From: Gammaproteobacteria bacterium
GTDB lineage: Bacteria > Pseudomonadota > Gammaproteobacteria > Ga0077536
DNA: 64,000 bases
Assembly: GCA_020849475.1 (NCBI GenBank)
Contig: JADLGE010000053.1
Location: 1-64,000 of the forward strand
Direction of reading: 5' to 3'
Notes under the pieces: generated by a model
The model's database searches: none
Told to the model about the DNA's origin: nothing
What the model saw: the letters and a program-made list of their open reading frames with translations, nothing else
Program-made: the position numbers and the translations under genes
Shown: in pieces, positions 7,135 to 16,132 of the stretch
Layout of the letters: every line of letters begins with the position of its first letter
Numbering within the stretch: the stretch's first letter is position 1

Positions 7135-8751
7135 TTAGTCAAAACGAAAACATCCATAGCCAGACTCGACAATGCGCTCGAGTTCTTTCATGTAAGCCGC
7201 CATGCCGCCCATGTAGAACATTGCGGCGCGCGGTTTACCGGGCACGTTGGCGCCATTGATCCAACTGTCGACTTCGGGGAACAGCGTCTGCGCCATGCCG
7301 TCGCGACAGGTTTGCACCCACGCGTCCTCGACTGCCGCATCGGTGTCTATGGCGCGCAGGCCGCGCGCGCGGGCGTGGGCTACCAGTGATGTCATCCAGT
7401 TAATTTGATACTCATGCACCAGCGGCTGGCTGGTGAAGGGGCCGAAAGGCCCGAAGATCATGAACAGGTTGGGGAAGTCGGCGATGGTCATGCCGATGAA
7501 GCCATGCGGACCAGCGGCCCATTTGTCCTGCAGGCGACGACCATTGCGCCCGATGGTTTCAATCTTGAGATAGTTGCCGGTCACCGCGTCGAAGCCGGTC
7601 GCGAAGATGATGACGTCGACCGCGATGTCTTCGGCGGTGGTGCGGATGCCATTGGCGGTGATGGCGACGATGGGTGCGGCTTTGACATCGACCAGGCGAA
7701 CATTGGCGCGATTGAAGGTCTCGTAGTAACCGTCGACCGCCAGGGGGCGCTTGGCGTAGAGATCCTGTGGTGACAGTTTGGCGGCGAGGGCCGGGTCTTT
7801 GACGATGGCGCGAATCTTGGCGCGGATGAAATCGGTCGCGGTCTGGTTCGCTTCTTTACTGACGATGATGTCGCCAAAGGTTTCGAGCATGAAGCCAAAG
7901 CCACCGCCCTTGCGCCAGGCGCGTTCGTAAATGCGCTCGCGTTCTTCGGCCGATACGCTCATGGCCGGCGTCACGCTTTCTTCAAGGCCGAAAACCGAGG
8001 CCGAATCCAGCGCCCAATCGACGAAGCCCTGGCGGTCGGCGTCCATGCGCGCGCGCTTGTCGGCGGGGAAGGGACTCAGACCCAGCGGCACGACGTATTG
8101 CGGTGTGCGCTGCAGGACGTAGAGCTCGGCGACCTGCGGCGCTATCTCGGTGATGATTTGTATGCCGGTGGAGCCGGTGCCGATCACGGCCACGCGTTTG
8201 CCCGCGAGGTCGACGCCACCCGCGGGCCAACGGGCGGCGTGGTGAATCTCGCCGCCGAAGGTTTCGGCGCCGGGAAATTCAGGCAGGTTGGTTGATGACA
8301 AGAGACCGACGCCTTCGAATATGTAGCGCGCCGCGAAGCGTTCGCCGCTGGCAGTGGTGAGTCGCCATAGCGCGCTGGCCTCGTCCCATTCGGCGCGCAC
8401 GATGCGCGTATTGAAATGGATGGAGCGTTTGAGGTCGTGTTTGTCGGCGACGGCGTTCAGGTAGGCCAGCACTTCGGCTTGCCGTGGATAGCGTTCGGAC
8501 CAGCGCCAATCGCGAAACAGCGCCGGGTCGAAGGAATAGCAGTAGACCGCGGCCTCGGTGTCGACCCGGCAGCCCGGATACCGGTTCCAGTACCAGGTGC
8601 CGCCGACGCCGCCGGCATCATCGAAAGCGCGTGCGTCGAGCCCCATCTGGTCGCGCAGGCGTTGCAATGCGTACAGGCCGCCGACGCCGCTGCCGATCAC
8701 GGCGGCGTCCAGGGTGAGGTCTGTCAGCGAGGCGGTGCTGGTCGAGTTCAA
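7135..8751 (-). CDS. Flavin-containing (Baeyer-Villiger-type) monooxygenase
   Basis: The protein of about 538 residues has two Rossmann motifs, GSGVGGL for FAD near the N terminus and GTGSTG for NADPH in the middle. Between them lies FGGEIHHAARWP, which fits the BVMO fingerprint FxGxxxHxxxWP exactly, and GGTWYWNRYPGCRVD is the usual FAD-domain segment. It would oxidise ketones or cyclic ketones to esters or lactones using NADPH and O2. TTG at 8751 is preferred because GGGGGA precedes it; a TTG at 8775 lacks a ribosome site. It follows the transporter gene on the same strand with a short gap and may share its transcript. The substrate is not deducible. Confidence 0.85.
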   Translation of the reverse strand: MNSTSTASLTDLTLDAAVIGSGVGGLYALQRLRDQMGLDARAFDDAGGVGGTWYWNRYPGCRVDTEAAVYCYSFDPALFRDWRWSERYPRQAEVLAYLNAVADKHDLKRSIHFNTRIVRAEWDEASALWRLTTASGERFAARYIFEGVGLLSSTNLPEFPGAETFGGEIHHAARWPAGGVDLAGKRVAVIGTGSTGIQIITEIAPQVAELYVLQRTPQYVVPLGLSPFPADKRARMDADRQGFVDWALDSASVFGLEESVTPAMSVSAEERERIYERAWRKGGGFGFMLETFGDIIVSKEANQTATDFIRAKIRAIVKDPALAAKLSPQDLYAKRPLAVDGYYETFNRANVRLVDVKAAPIVAITANGIRTTAEDIAVDVIIFATGFDAVTGNYLKIETIGRNGRRLQDKWAAGPHGFIGMTIADFPNLFMIFGPFGPFTSQPLVHEYQINWMTSLVAHARARGLRAIDTDAAVEDAWVQTCRDGMAQTLFPEVDSWINGANVPGKPRAAMFYMGGMAAYMKELERIVESGYGCFRFD

Positions 8752-8835
8752 GGTGCTTCCCCCGTGCGATTCCAAAGTTCAAATGCGCGTCATGACCGCC
8801 GCCAGGCATTCATCGACGGTGTCGACTGCATGGAG

Positions 8836-11235
8836 TCAGCCCGTGCCGCCCGGCAACATACCCAACCATCGCCACAAAGGAATGCCGGCGGCGATCGCCA
8901 GCAGGTAGATGACGCCGTAGGCCCACGCCATGGGTCGCGCCTGACGATGGGAAAATGCCTGTTCCTTGGTGCCGAAATACAGCGCGAGGTAGTAGGCGCT
9001 CTGGTAAGGCATGAACCACACACTGACCGCGGTCGAAATCACCAACAGCAGCACCATGGGATGAAAGCCCGCCGCCGAAGTGATGGGCACGATGGTCAGC
9101 ACCAGCAGCGACACCAGCGGAAAGCTCGGCAGCACGAAGCGCGCGGCGTAGATGGACAGCGCCAGCAGCAGCAGCAGCGTCGCCGGGTGTCTGACCAGCG
9201 GCTCGACGTGGGGCTTGATGAGATCGATGAGCCACGCGTCGACGCCGAGCTCGTGCACGACGCCGGTCAGGCTCAGCACCGTGCCGAGATAGAACAGGAA
9301 GTCCCAGTAGATGCTGGCGCGGAAGGCCGCGCGGTCAAGCATGTTGGCCGCCAGCAGCACCAGCAGGCCGGCCATCGCCACCCATGCCACGTCGATGCCA
9401 TGCATGGGACTGGTCAGCCAGCCGATCACCGCCGCGCCGAGCACGCTGCCGTTGACGATTTCAGCGCGCGACGGCCGGCCCAGGGCTTCGAGCTGCGCAT
9501 CGACCATGGCGCGCGAAATGCGCGGTGAGTTCTGCGGACGATAGAGCAGGTAGGTGACGGTGAGGCCGCACAGGAAGGTCACCAGCGCCAGCGGCAGCGC
9601 GGCCACCAGCCAGCCGGTCCAGGTCACTGTCTCCTGCGCCGCGCTCGGCAGCAGCGCGCGACCCAGCAGGTTCTCCGCCGCGCCGGTGAGAAAGAATGGA
9701 CTCATCTGGCCAAAGCCCAGCACCGCCGCCATCGCGATGGAAGTCGAGCCGCGACTGCGGCGGCCAAAGCCCAGTGAATCAGACAAGGCAAGCGTGATGG
9801 GCGCGGCGATGGCCACGCCGGACGTCACATCGGGCACCACCGAGGTGACGGCGGTGCCACTCAGCGACAGGCCGGTCATCTGGCCAAGATGGGTGGGCGG
9901 AAAGCGCCGGATGATGTGCAGGGTCAGGCGGAACAACAGACCCGAGGCCTGCAGTCCTGCCGCCATGCCGAGCACGCCGGTGATGAGAAAGAACGGACTG
10001 CTGGTGAAGCCTGACAGCGCCACCTGCGAGGGCACGATGTTGAGCACGATCCACGCGATCATCATGCCAAGGCCGACCACGTAATCAGGCAGTGTGTCGC
10101 GCGCCCACAGCACCACCGCCACCGCCAGCAGCGCCAGCATGTCGCGGCCTTCGGCGCTGAGACCCGGCATGGGAATGACAAAGGCGAGCAAGAGACCGGC
10201 ACCGATGGCCAGCAGGCCGTCGAGCAGCTGCACGTGCCGCGCGCCGCGTTGCGCAACCGGGCGCGGACGCTGAGCGCGTTGCGCGGCATGCAGGTCGGCG
10301 ATACGGCGCCGCAGATCATCGAGCTGCGCTTCGTGCGCGGGTGTGTGCGGCACACGCGTCAGCCAATCGTCGATGCGCGAAATGCCGTCGGTCGCGATGA
10401 GCCCGGCGAAACTGTCAGTGATGGCCTTCACCGCATGGTGAATTTCGCCGGCCGCGAACCAATGATCGATGGCCAGCGCCTGTTGGTCGGCGGCCGCCAG
10501 GGCGGCGGCCACGCGGCTGTGCAGTCCGCGCACCGCGTCGCTGCCGATGCGCGCGCGCAGGTAGCCGCTCAGCACTTCGCGCACTGCCGGTATCAGATGC
10601 GGACCGAGCTCGCTCTGTTCAACATAGTCGCTGCGATCAATCAGGCTTTTCACCAGCGTCGTCGCATGCGGCATGTTGCCGAGCAGCGCCGCCACCGCCA
10701 CCGGGTGCAGGGTCTCGAGTATCGACAGGCATTCGAGCGCAATCAGTTCTTCGGACGACTCACGCGCGAGGCCTGCGCGGGCCTGCGCGCGCGACATCTG
10801 CAACAGTCGCGCTATCTGACGATTTTCATTGTGCAGGCGGTCGAGCAGGATGCCGGTGAAATGCAGCACCAGGCCCGGGTTCTCGTCGATGACAGTGGCG
10901 AATTTATCCTTGGGCAGGCGCCATAGATCGACCCGCGTATGGGCGACGATGGTCGCCGCGCGACGTCGCTCGCGGAACAGCGCGGCTTCGCCGAAGGTGT
11001 GGTTGGCGCCGACGGTGTCAATCAACTCGCGCTCACCATTGACATGGTTGACGTAGACCGACACTTCGCCCGAGCGGATCAGAAAGAAATCATTGGCCGG
11101 CTCGCCTTCGGTGCAGATGACGGTGCCGGGCTCGACCACTTCTTCGCGCAGGTCCGCGATGATCTTGGCGAAGCTGCCGGGCGGCAGGTCCGCGAACAGC
11201 GGCACACGGCGCAGTACGACGGCTAAGGATTCCAT
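8836..11235 (-). CDS. SLC13/DASS transporter with N-terminal CNB and MalT-like domains
   Basis: This 799-residue protein has three parts. Residues 1-130 form a cyclic-nucleotide-binding domain, with the phosphate cassette FGEAALFRERRRAATIVA at about 81-98. Residues about 165-297 resemble the winged-helix plus helical segment that follows the ATPase in MalT-type STAND regulators (GLHSRVAAALAA, then AIDHWFAAGEIHHAVK, ending IDDWLTRVP). From about 340 onward there are many membrane helices matching the DASS/SLC13 anion:Na+ symporters of dicarboxylates, sulfate or phosphate. Both added domains would be cytoplasmic and could gate transport. The usual SLC13 length is about 450-600, so the N-terminal 330 residues are extra. 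The ribosome site is weak. Confidence 0.8.
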   Translation of the reverse strand: MESLAVVLRRVPLFADLPPGSFAKIIADLREEVVEPGTVICTEGEPANDFFLIRSGEVSVYVNHVNGERELIDTVGANHTFGEAALFRERRRAATIVAHTRVDLWRLPKDKFATVIDENPGLVLHFTGILLDRLHNENRQIARLLQMSRAQARAGLARESSEELIALECLSILETLHPVAVAALLGNMPHATTLVKSLIDRSDYVEQSELGPHLIPAVREVLSGYLRARIGSDAVRGLHSRVAAALAAADQQALAIDHWFAAGEIHHAVKAITDSFAGLIATDGISRIDDWLTRVPHTPAHEAQLDDLRRRIADLHAAQRAQRPRPVAQRGARHVQLLDGLLAIGAGLLLAFVIPMPGLSAEGRDMLALLAVAVVLWARDTLPDYVVGLGMMIAWIVLNIVPSQVALSGFTSSPFFLITGVLGMAAGLQASGLLFRLTLHIIRRFPPTHLGQMTGLSLSGTAVTSVVPDVTSGVAIAAPITLALSDSLGFGRRSRGSTSIAMAAVLGFGQMSPFFLTGAAENLLGRALLPSAAQETVTWTGWLVAALPLALVTFLCGLTVTYLLYRPQNSPRISRAMVDAQLEALGRPSRAEIVNGSVLGAAVIGWLTSPMHGIDVAWVAMAGLLVLLAANMLDRAAFRASIYWDFLFYLGTVLSLTGVVHELGVDAWLIDLIKPHVEPLVRHPATLLLLLALSIYAARFVLPSFPLVSLLVLTIVPITSAAGFHPMVLLLVISTAVSVWFMPYQSAYYLALYFGTKEQAFSHRQARPMAWAYGVIYLLAIAAGIPLWRWLGMLPGGTG

Positions 11236-11284
11236 GGCTGGCCGCGGGTGGAGTGGTGCGGTGCGACGCCGTGATTGCGCGACA

Positions 11285-12487
11285 TCAATGCGGCACGAGA
11301 TTCGACAGCGCGTGGATCACGACGCCTATCAGTCCGCCAATGAGGGTGCCGTTGATACGAATGTATTGCAGGTCGCGGCCGATGGCATCCTCGACGCGGC
11401 CGGACATGGTCTCGGCATCCCACTTGCGCATGGTCTCGGCAATCAGCTCAGCGGCGTGGTGACGGCGCTGTTCGACGAAGCCGACCAGGAATTGCCGAAT
11501 CTGCATGTTGAGCACCATGCGCACCATCATGTTGCCGACCAGGTTCTCGCCGAGGCCGCGCACTGACGCCTGCAGGGCGGTGCGAAATGCGGAGTCCGGG
11601 CCACGCAGGTCGTCGTGCAGGCGCGTCGCAAGGCGTGCCCATAGCGTGTCCATGCATGCGCTCCACGCCGGCGTCGTCATGAGCGCCTGCTCGACTTCCG
11701 CGAGCCGTGCCGGCAGTGTCGGCGAATCACGCAGCGCTGTGAGCAGGTCGTGCAATACGCTCGCCAGCCGCTGGCGCGCATCCGTGCCGTTGTTCAACGC
11801 GGCGAGGGCGCGTGCCACCGCGCTGAGCAAGCGCTGCGCAGGCTCGGCCGCGACATCGAGGCTCGGCCACAGGCGCGTCGCGGCAGCGGCGAGCGCACGC
11901 TGGATTTCATCCTCGCCGCGGCCGAATTGGCGCTCCGCGAGGTCCGCGATTTCGTCCGCGAGGTGGGCACAGGACGGCGCCGTCGCCAAGCCGCCCAGCA
12001 GGGCACTCACCGCCGGCAGCAGATCGGCCTGCGCGGCCACGCCGGTGCAGTGCTCACGCGCATAGCGACGCAACGGCTCGACACCCGGCATGCCGAAGAT
12101 ACGCGGCAGGAATTCCACGATTTTCGCCAGCACCGGGCCGCTGCGCGCGGGATCGGCCATCCAGCTGGCGGTCAGCTGCGTGAAATCGATTTTGCCGAGC
12201 TTCTCGGTCACGACCTCGGTCGACAGGAAATTGAATTCGACGAAGCGCGCCAGCGCATCGGCGATGCGTTCCTTGTTATTGGGAATGATGGCGGTGTGGG
12301 GCAGCGGCACACCCAGCGGATGACGAAACAGGGCGGTGACGGCGAACCAGTCAGCGAGGCCACCGATCATGGCGGCTTCGCAGAACGCGCGCAGAAAGCC
12401 CATGGCCGGATGCACGGACTCATATAAGCGCGCCGGCACGTAGATGAGGCCGGCAACAAAGAGAATACCTGTGGCAAAGCGTTTCAT
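11285..12487 (-). CDS. DUF445 family inner-membrane protein
   Basis: The 400-residue protein has an N-terminal membrane helix followed by AAMIGGLADWFAVTALFRHPLGVPLPHTAIIPNNKERIADAL (a recognisable DUF445/YjiN signature, shown here by its landmarks GLADWFAV and IPNNKERI). A long amphipathic helical body follows, and the tail around INGTLIGGLIG contains a second hydrophobic segment. The role is unknown; YjiN-type proteins are membrane-anchored helical proteins. It lies 49 bases upstream of the CNB-transporter gene on the same strand, so an operon is possible. Length is normal for the family. Confidence 0.82.
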   Translation of the reverse strand: MKRFATGILFVAGLIYVPARLYESVHPAMGFLRAFCEAAMIGGLADWFAVTALFRHPLGVPLPHTAIIPNNKERIADALARFVEFNFLSTEVVTEKLGKIDFTQLTASWMADPARSGPVLAKIVEFLPRIFGMPGVEPLRRYAREHCTGVAAQADLLPAVSALLGGLATAPSCAHLADEIADLAERQFGRGEDEIQRALAAAATRLWPSLDVAAEPAQRLLSAVARALAALNNGTDARQRLASVLHDLLTALRDSPTLPARLAEVEQALMTTPAWSACMDTLWARLATRLHDDLRGPDSAFRTALQASVRGLGENLVGNMMVRMVLNMQIRQFLVGFVEQRRHHAAELIAETMRKWDAETMSGRVEDAIGRDLQYIRINGTLIGGLIGVVIHALSNLVPH

Positions 12488-12617
12488 GCGGGTCGTGAAA
12501 ACCTGTCTTCAACAGCAGCGTGGGGAAGGGGGCGCCGCTGCGTCGGCGCGTCGCCCGGCACGCATGATAGCGAATTCACTGGCGCCTGCCGCGCGCCGGC
12601 ATGGACTTCGACGCAAT

Positions 12618-12644
12618 AAAAAGGCCGCTCCAGGGAGCGGCCTT
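12618..12644 (-). terminator. Intrinsic terminator of the cyclase-family gene
   Basis: AAGGCCGCTC and its exact reverse complement flank the loop CAGG; on the minus strand the stem is followed by TTTTT. It lies 30 bases after the cyclase stop codon. Confidence 0.85.
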
Positions 12645-12673
12645 CGACGGTCGGACGATGACCGGTCTGGGTC

Positions 12674-13648
12674 TTACTTGATCACCACCGGATTGACCGG
12701 TGCGCCGGTGCCGTTGACGATTTTGAGCGGCGCAGCGGTATACAGGAAGGTGTACTGCTTGTCCGCGGCGCAGTCATTGGCGAGATCTTCCAGCCACGCG
12801 ATCTCCGTCAGGGTCACACCGAGGTTGCGCATCAATGCGCAGTGCAGCGGCAGCGCCACGCCGGACACCGGGTCGATGGTCACTTCGTTGGCGATGGTGT
12901 CGGTGACGAGGTTGGGGATCTCCATGTCGGCGAACCACTGCACCAAGGCCGGGCTGTAGGTGAGCCCCGGCTCGATGAAGTCCTTGAAGAACTCTTCGCG
13001 CGGGGTGGTGTAGAAACTCGCGATCCAGCCGGTGCGCACCACCAGGATGTCGTTCTTTTCAATCTTGGTGCCTTGCGCGGCGGCGCAGGCCATGAGGTCT
13101 TCATGGGTGAAGGTTTCGCCGCGTTCGAGCACGTCCTTGCCGCGCCAGCGCGCGATGTCGAGCAGGATGCCACGGCCGACCACGCCCTTGTCGGCGATGG
13201 CCGCGACGCTGGCCTTGGCCAGACCGCCGATGGTGGTCTTGGCGTCATAGCCGTTCCAGATCTTGTCGTCGTACCACACATGGCCGAGCGCGTCGTACTG
13301 GGTCGAGCCTTGGGTGAAGCACGACAGGTAATCGTCGGCGTAGTGCAGGCCGCCCGGGAAGTCGAGGCCCTTGCCGGCAATCCAGTTGCCTTCGTCGATG
13401 ACCGTGGTGCGCACCGCGCCGGCGCGGCCCGGCCACACCGGGTCGCCTTCGGGGTTGGCCATCTTGACCTGCAGGGTGAAGACCTTGCCCGACTTGATGG
13501 CGCCGGCCGATTTGACGATCACTTCCGGCGTCAGGTAGTTGAGGCTGCCGACTTCGTCGTCCGGCCCCCACTTGCCCCAGTTGCGCGGGGCATCCTTCAG
13601 CAGTTCCACCATGCTCGGGTCATTCTTGTTGCAGCATTGATCACTCAC
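12674..13648 (-). CDS. Cyclase-family (metal-dependent) hydrolase
   Basis: The 324-residue protein belongs to the cyclase/kynurenine-formamidase-like family (PF04199). It has DDEVGSLNYLTPEV near residue 30 and the metal-site stretch TQGSTQYDALGHVWY, the long-form counterpart of HxGTHxDxxxH, with the conserved Asp and His. Members hydrolyse amides or lactones with a metal ion. GTG 13648 is chosen because AGGAGA precedes it; an open frame upstream to 13714 has no ribosome site. It begins with CC pairs (DQCCNKND), an unusual N terminus. It is monocistronic by its own terminator. The substrate is unknown. Confidence 0.8.
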   Translation of the reverse strand: MSDQCCNKNDPSMVELLKDAPRNWGKWGPDDEVGSLNYLTPEVIVKSAGAIKSGKVFTLQVKMANPEGDPVWPGRAGAVRTTVIDEGNWIAGKGLDFPGGLHYADDYLSCFTQGSTQYDALGHVWYDDKIWNGYDAKTTIGGLAKASVAAIADKGVVGRGILLDIARWRGKDVLERGETFTHEDLMACAAAQGTKIEKNDILVVRTGWIASFYTTPREEFFKDFIEPGLTYSPALVQWFADMEIPNLVTDTIANEVTIDPVSGVALPLHCALMRNLGVTLTEIAWLEDLANDCAADKQYTFLYTAAPLKIVNGTGAPVNPVVIK

Positions 13649-13816
13649 GGCAGTGTTCTCCTCTCGTCTTATTGATGGGCGCGGCTGCGTCGTTCGCCGG
13701 TCGCAGTCGGCCATAGTATGAGATGCGGCGCACCGGCCTCAACGCACCGTCTTGCGCATGCCGCACCGCTGCCGGCCCTCGCCAAGCTGCCGGCCATGAT
13801 GGCCCGTGACTCGCCA

Positions 13817-13850
13817 CTGTCATGAAGATGTCATGTTGCGCCCTTAAAAC
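13817..13850 (+). promoter_or_regulatory. Pho-box promoter of the porin gene
   Basis: CTGTCAT-GAAG-ATGTCAT matches the PhoB box with a single departure in the second half-site (13817-13834). TAAAAC, a fair -10, follows after exactly 10 bases (13845-13850), the geometry of E. coli phoA. It is the best Pho-box candidate in the window. Confidence 0.62.
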
Positions 13851-13930
13851 GGTCTCCGAATTGTCACGAAGCGGGCCGATAACCTCGCTTCCCAGCGCTT
13901 GCTTGTTGCCATTGAAGAAGGAGACCTCTC

Positions 13931-15211
13931 TTGTCCATGCCATTTAAAAAACGCAGTGTTTCTCTCGTGCTCGGTGCATTGCTCGGCGCCGGCGCCGGGC
14001 CGGCGTTCGCGACCAATGACGCGATGCTGGAACTGATCAAGGTGCTGCGCGATCAGGGCACCATTCCGCAAGAGGCCTATGAAGCGATTCGCCTCGCGGC
14101 CATGGCCGACGAAGAAAAGAACGTTGCCAGCGTGCAGAAGGAAGTGGCCGCCAAGGTCGCCAGCACGCCGGCCGTGGCGCCGGCGGTGGCTGTCGCCGCG
14201 GCGCCGGCTGCCGCGCCTGCCGCAAGCGCGCCGGCCAAGACCGCGTGGACCGACACCATCACTTTGAAGGGTGATTTGCGCACCCGTTACGATTACACCG
14301 ACCGCGACAGCAGCGAAGACCGCGGTCGCGGCCGACTGCGCTATCGCCTCGGCGTCATCGCCAATCCGATGGCCAATCTCGAAGTGGGCGCAGGCATTGC
14401 CAGCGGCACGGGCGACCAGCGTTCGACCAACCAGTCCTTCGACCAGGTGTTCTCCGGCAAGCAGCTCAGCCTCGACTATGCCTATATGCAGTACGGCTTC
14501 GGTAACGGCGTGAGCGCCATCGCCGGCAAGTTCTCACCCAAGAATTACCTGTGGACTGCCACCGACATGATGTGGGACACGGACATCAATCCCGAGGGCG
14601 CGTCGGCCAAATATGCCGGCACCAATGCCGTGGGTGCTTTCGCCCTGCAGGGCGGCCTGTGGGTGCTGTCGGAATCGAAGGGCAGTTCCAACGATGCCTA
14701 TCTCGGCTATGGCCAGGCAATGCAGGGCTGGAAGTCGGGTGACTGGTTCGGAACCCTTGCCGCCACCACCTACGTGTTCTCCCACATCAAGGACACCAAC
14801 AGCCCGTTTCATCGCGGTGGCAATACCGACACCCACATGAATTCCTTCAGTCTCGCGACCGAAGTCGGCACCAAGCTCGGCGCCGGCACGGCGTCGCTGG
14901 TTGGCGAATTCGTCGACAACTACGAGACTTCGTCCTCGCAGGACATCGGCTGGTCAGTCGGCACCAAGTACGCGTGGGACAAGTGGAGCATGAAGTATCT
15001 GTATGTCGACCTCGACGCCAACGCGGTGCCGGACTTCCTGCCCGATTCCGATCGCTTCGAAGGCGACACCGGCGTGCATGGTCATGAGTTCGAGATTCAG
15101 TACGCAATCCTGAAGAACATCGCCCTCGGCCTCGACTTCTACCATGTGCAGCAGAGCGCGACCAACGTCGACGAGAACCGTCTGCAGGCGGATATCATCG
15201 TCAAGTTCTGA
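13931..15211 (+). CDS. Putative outer-membrane porin (Porin_5 type)
   Basis: The 426-residue protein has a signal peptide ending GPAFA, then a short helical coiled-coil segment (LELIKVLRDQGTIPQEAYEAI), an Ala/Pro-rich linker, and a beta-barrel. Family landmarks are GDLRTRYDY, RLRYRLGV, ASGTGDQRSTNQ and MMWDTDINPEG. The last residues, IIVKF, end in Phe as outer-membrane barrels do. TTG 13931 sits seven bases after AAGGAG; ATG 13937 is the alternative at 13 bases. The Pho-box promoter upstream suggests induction at low phosphate, so it may pass phosphate or phosphate esters; that is inference. A tight hairpin follows the gene. Confidence 0.82.
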   Translation: MSMPFKKRSVSLVLGALLGAGAGPAFATNDAMLELIKVLRDQGTIPQEAYEAIRLAAMADEEKNVASVQKEVAAKVASTPAVAPAVAVAAAPAAAPAASAPAKTAWTDTITLKGDLRTRYDYTDRDSSEDRGRGRLRYRLGVIANPMANLEVGAGIASGTGDQRSTNQSFDQVFSGKQLSLDYAYMQYGFGNGVSAIAGKFSPKNYLWTATDMMWDTDINPEGASAKYAGTNAVGAFALQGGLWVLSESKGSSNDAYLGYGQAMQGWKSGDWFGTLAATTYVFSHIKDTNSPFHRGGNTDTHMNSFSLATEVGTKLGAGTASLVGEFVDNYETSSSQDIGWSVGTKYAWDKWSMKYLYVDLDANAVPDFLPDSDRFEGDTGVHGHEFEIQYAILKNIALGLDFYHVQQSATNVDENRLQADIIVKF

Positions 15212-15219
15212 CGGTGTCG

Positions 15220-15241
15220 GGGCGGTCGGCAACGACCGCCC
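15220..15241. terminator. Bidirectional hairpin between convergent genes
   Basis: GGGCGGTCG and its exact complement flank a GCAA (GNRA) loop in the 41-base gap between the porin and the converging hypothetical gene. It is followed by a T-rich stretch on the plus strand. Confidence 0.65.
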
Positions 15242-15252
15242 TGGCTTTGCTT

Positions 15253-15909
15253 TCAGGCGCCCTTGCGGCGCTGCGAGGCGGCGATGGTCAGGGCGTAGAA
15301 ACTGCGGCCCTGGCTGGTGATGAGTTCCACCAGCGCATCGATGAGATTCCTGTCCAGGCATTCCAGCGGCAGTTCGTAGGTGGTGGTGCCGAGCATCACC
15401 ACGTTACGCAGCGTGATGCGCGCCAGCTCGCGCGTGCGATCGGCGCTGAAGCTGACCGTGGCCGGCACGCGCGGCTCGATGATGAGCTTGCTGGCGGTGG
15501 CGGACGATACGCTCTTGACCGTGAGCTCATGGTCATAGAGTTTGCGCCGCAGCGCGCGATAGACCGCCTCCGAGGCGCACACGTGCACCAGCTGTTCGCG
15601 CCCGCAATAGTCAAACGTCAGCGAAAAGCTGCCGTCCCTGGGTTCCTGCTGTTCATGCAGGGCGAAATTTTCCAGCGAATTGGTCCGCACCCGTCCGATC
15701 CCGACCAGGTCGAAATCGGTCTTGAGTTTCAGCGGCGGATGGGTGGACGAGGCAACCAGCGCCGCGCAGGTGCGGCGTGCCTGGGCCAGGTGCGGTTCGA
15801 CGGTCGCGGTCGGCCGCACGGCGCGTGCCGGCACCACGCGCGACTGCACACGCGAGATGGGGTTGTCGGTGAGGTCAATGGTCAGCGGTTCGGTGTTGTC
15901 GTTGGACAT
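15253..15909 (-). CDS. Hypothetical protein, possible signalling adaptor
   Basis: A 218-residue soluble protein without a recognised family. The N-terminal 60 residues are low-complexity; the rest looks like mixed alpha/beta, with segments such as FDLVGIGRVRTNSLENFAL and ELARITLRNVVMLGTTTYELPL. No signal peptide or membrane helix is seen. ATG 15909 follows GAGGA at nine bases; an extension to 15963 lacks one. It is divergent from the HD-GYP gene across about 220 bases, so a link to cyclic-di-GMP signalling is possible but unproven. Confidence 0.55.
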   Translation of the reverse strand: MSNDNTEPLTIDLTDNPISRVQSRVVPARAVRPTATVEPHLAQARRTCAALVASSTHPPLKLKTDFDLVGIGRVRTNSLENFALHEQQEPRDGSFSLTFDYCGREQLVHVCASEAVYRALRRKLYDHELTVKSVSSATASKLIIEPRVPATVSFSADRTRELARITLRNVVMLGTTTYELPLECLDRNLIDALVELITSQGRSFYALTIAASQRRKGA

Positions 15910-16132
15910 GGCTGCAATTCCTCGGCGACATCGGGCGGGCCGCGCGACGGTAATATCGGCCACGCGCGTATCGGCCTGGACAGCACTGCGTCACATAACG
16001 GTATTTCAACGTCATCTTTGTTTACATTTGGTGGGCGCCGCGCGGCGCACTTGTGCCGGCGAGGTGATGGGCTATCCTGCCCGTCCTGGCGCGCCGCGCC
16101 GCACACTCAGGCAAGGGAACAGTCATCTCGGC

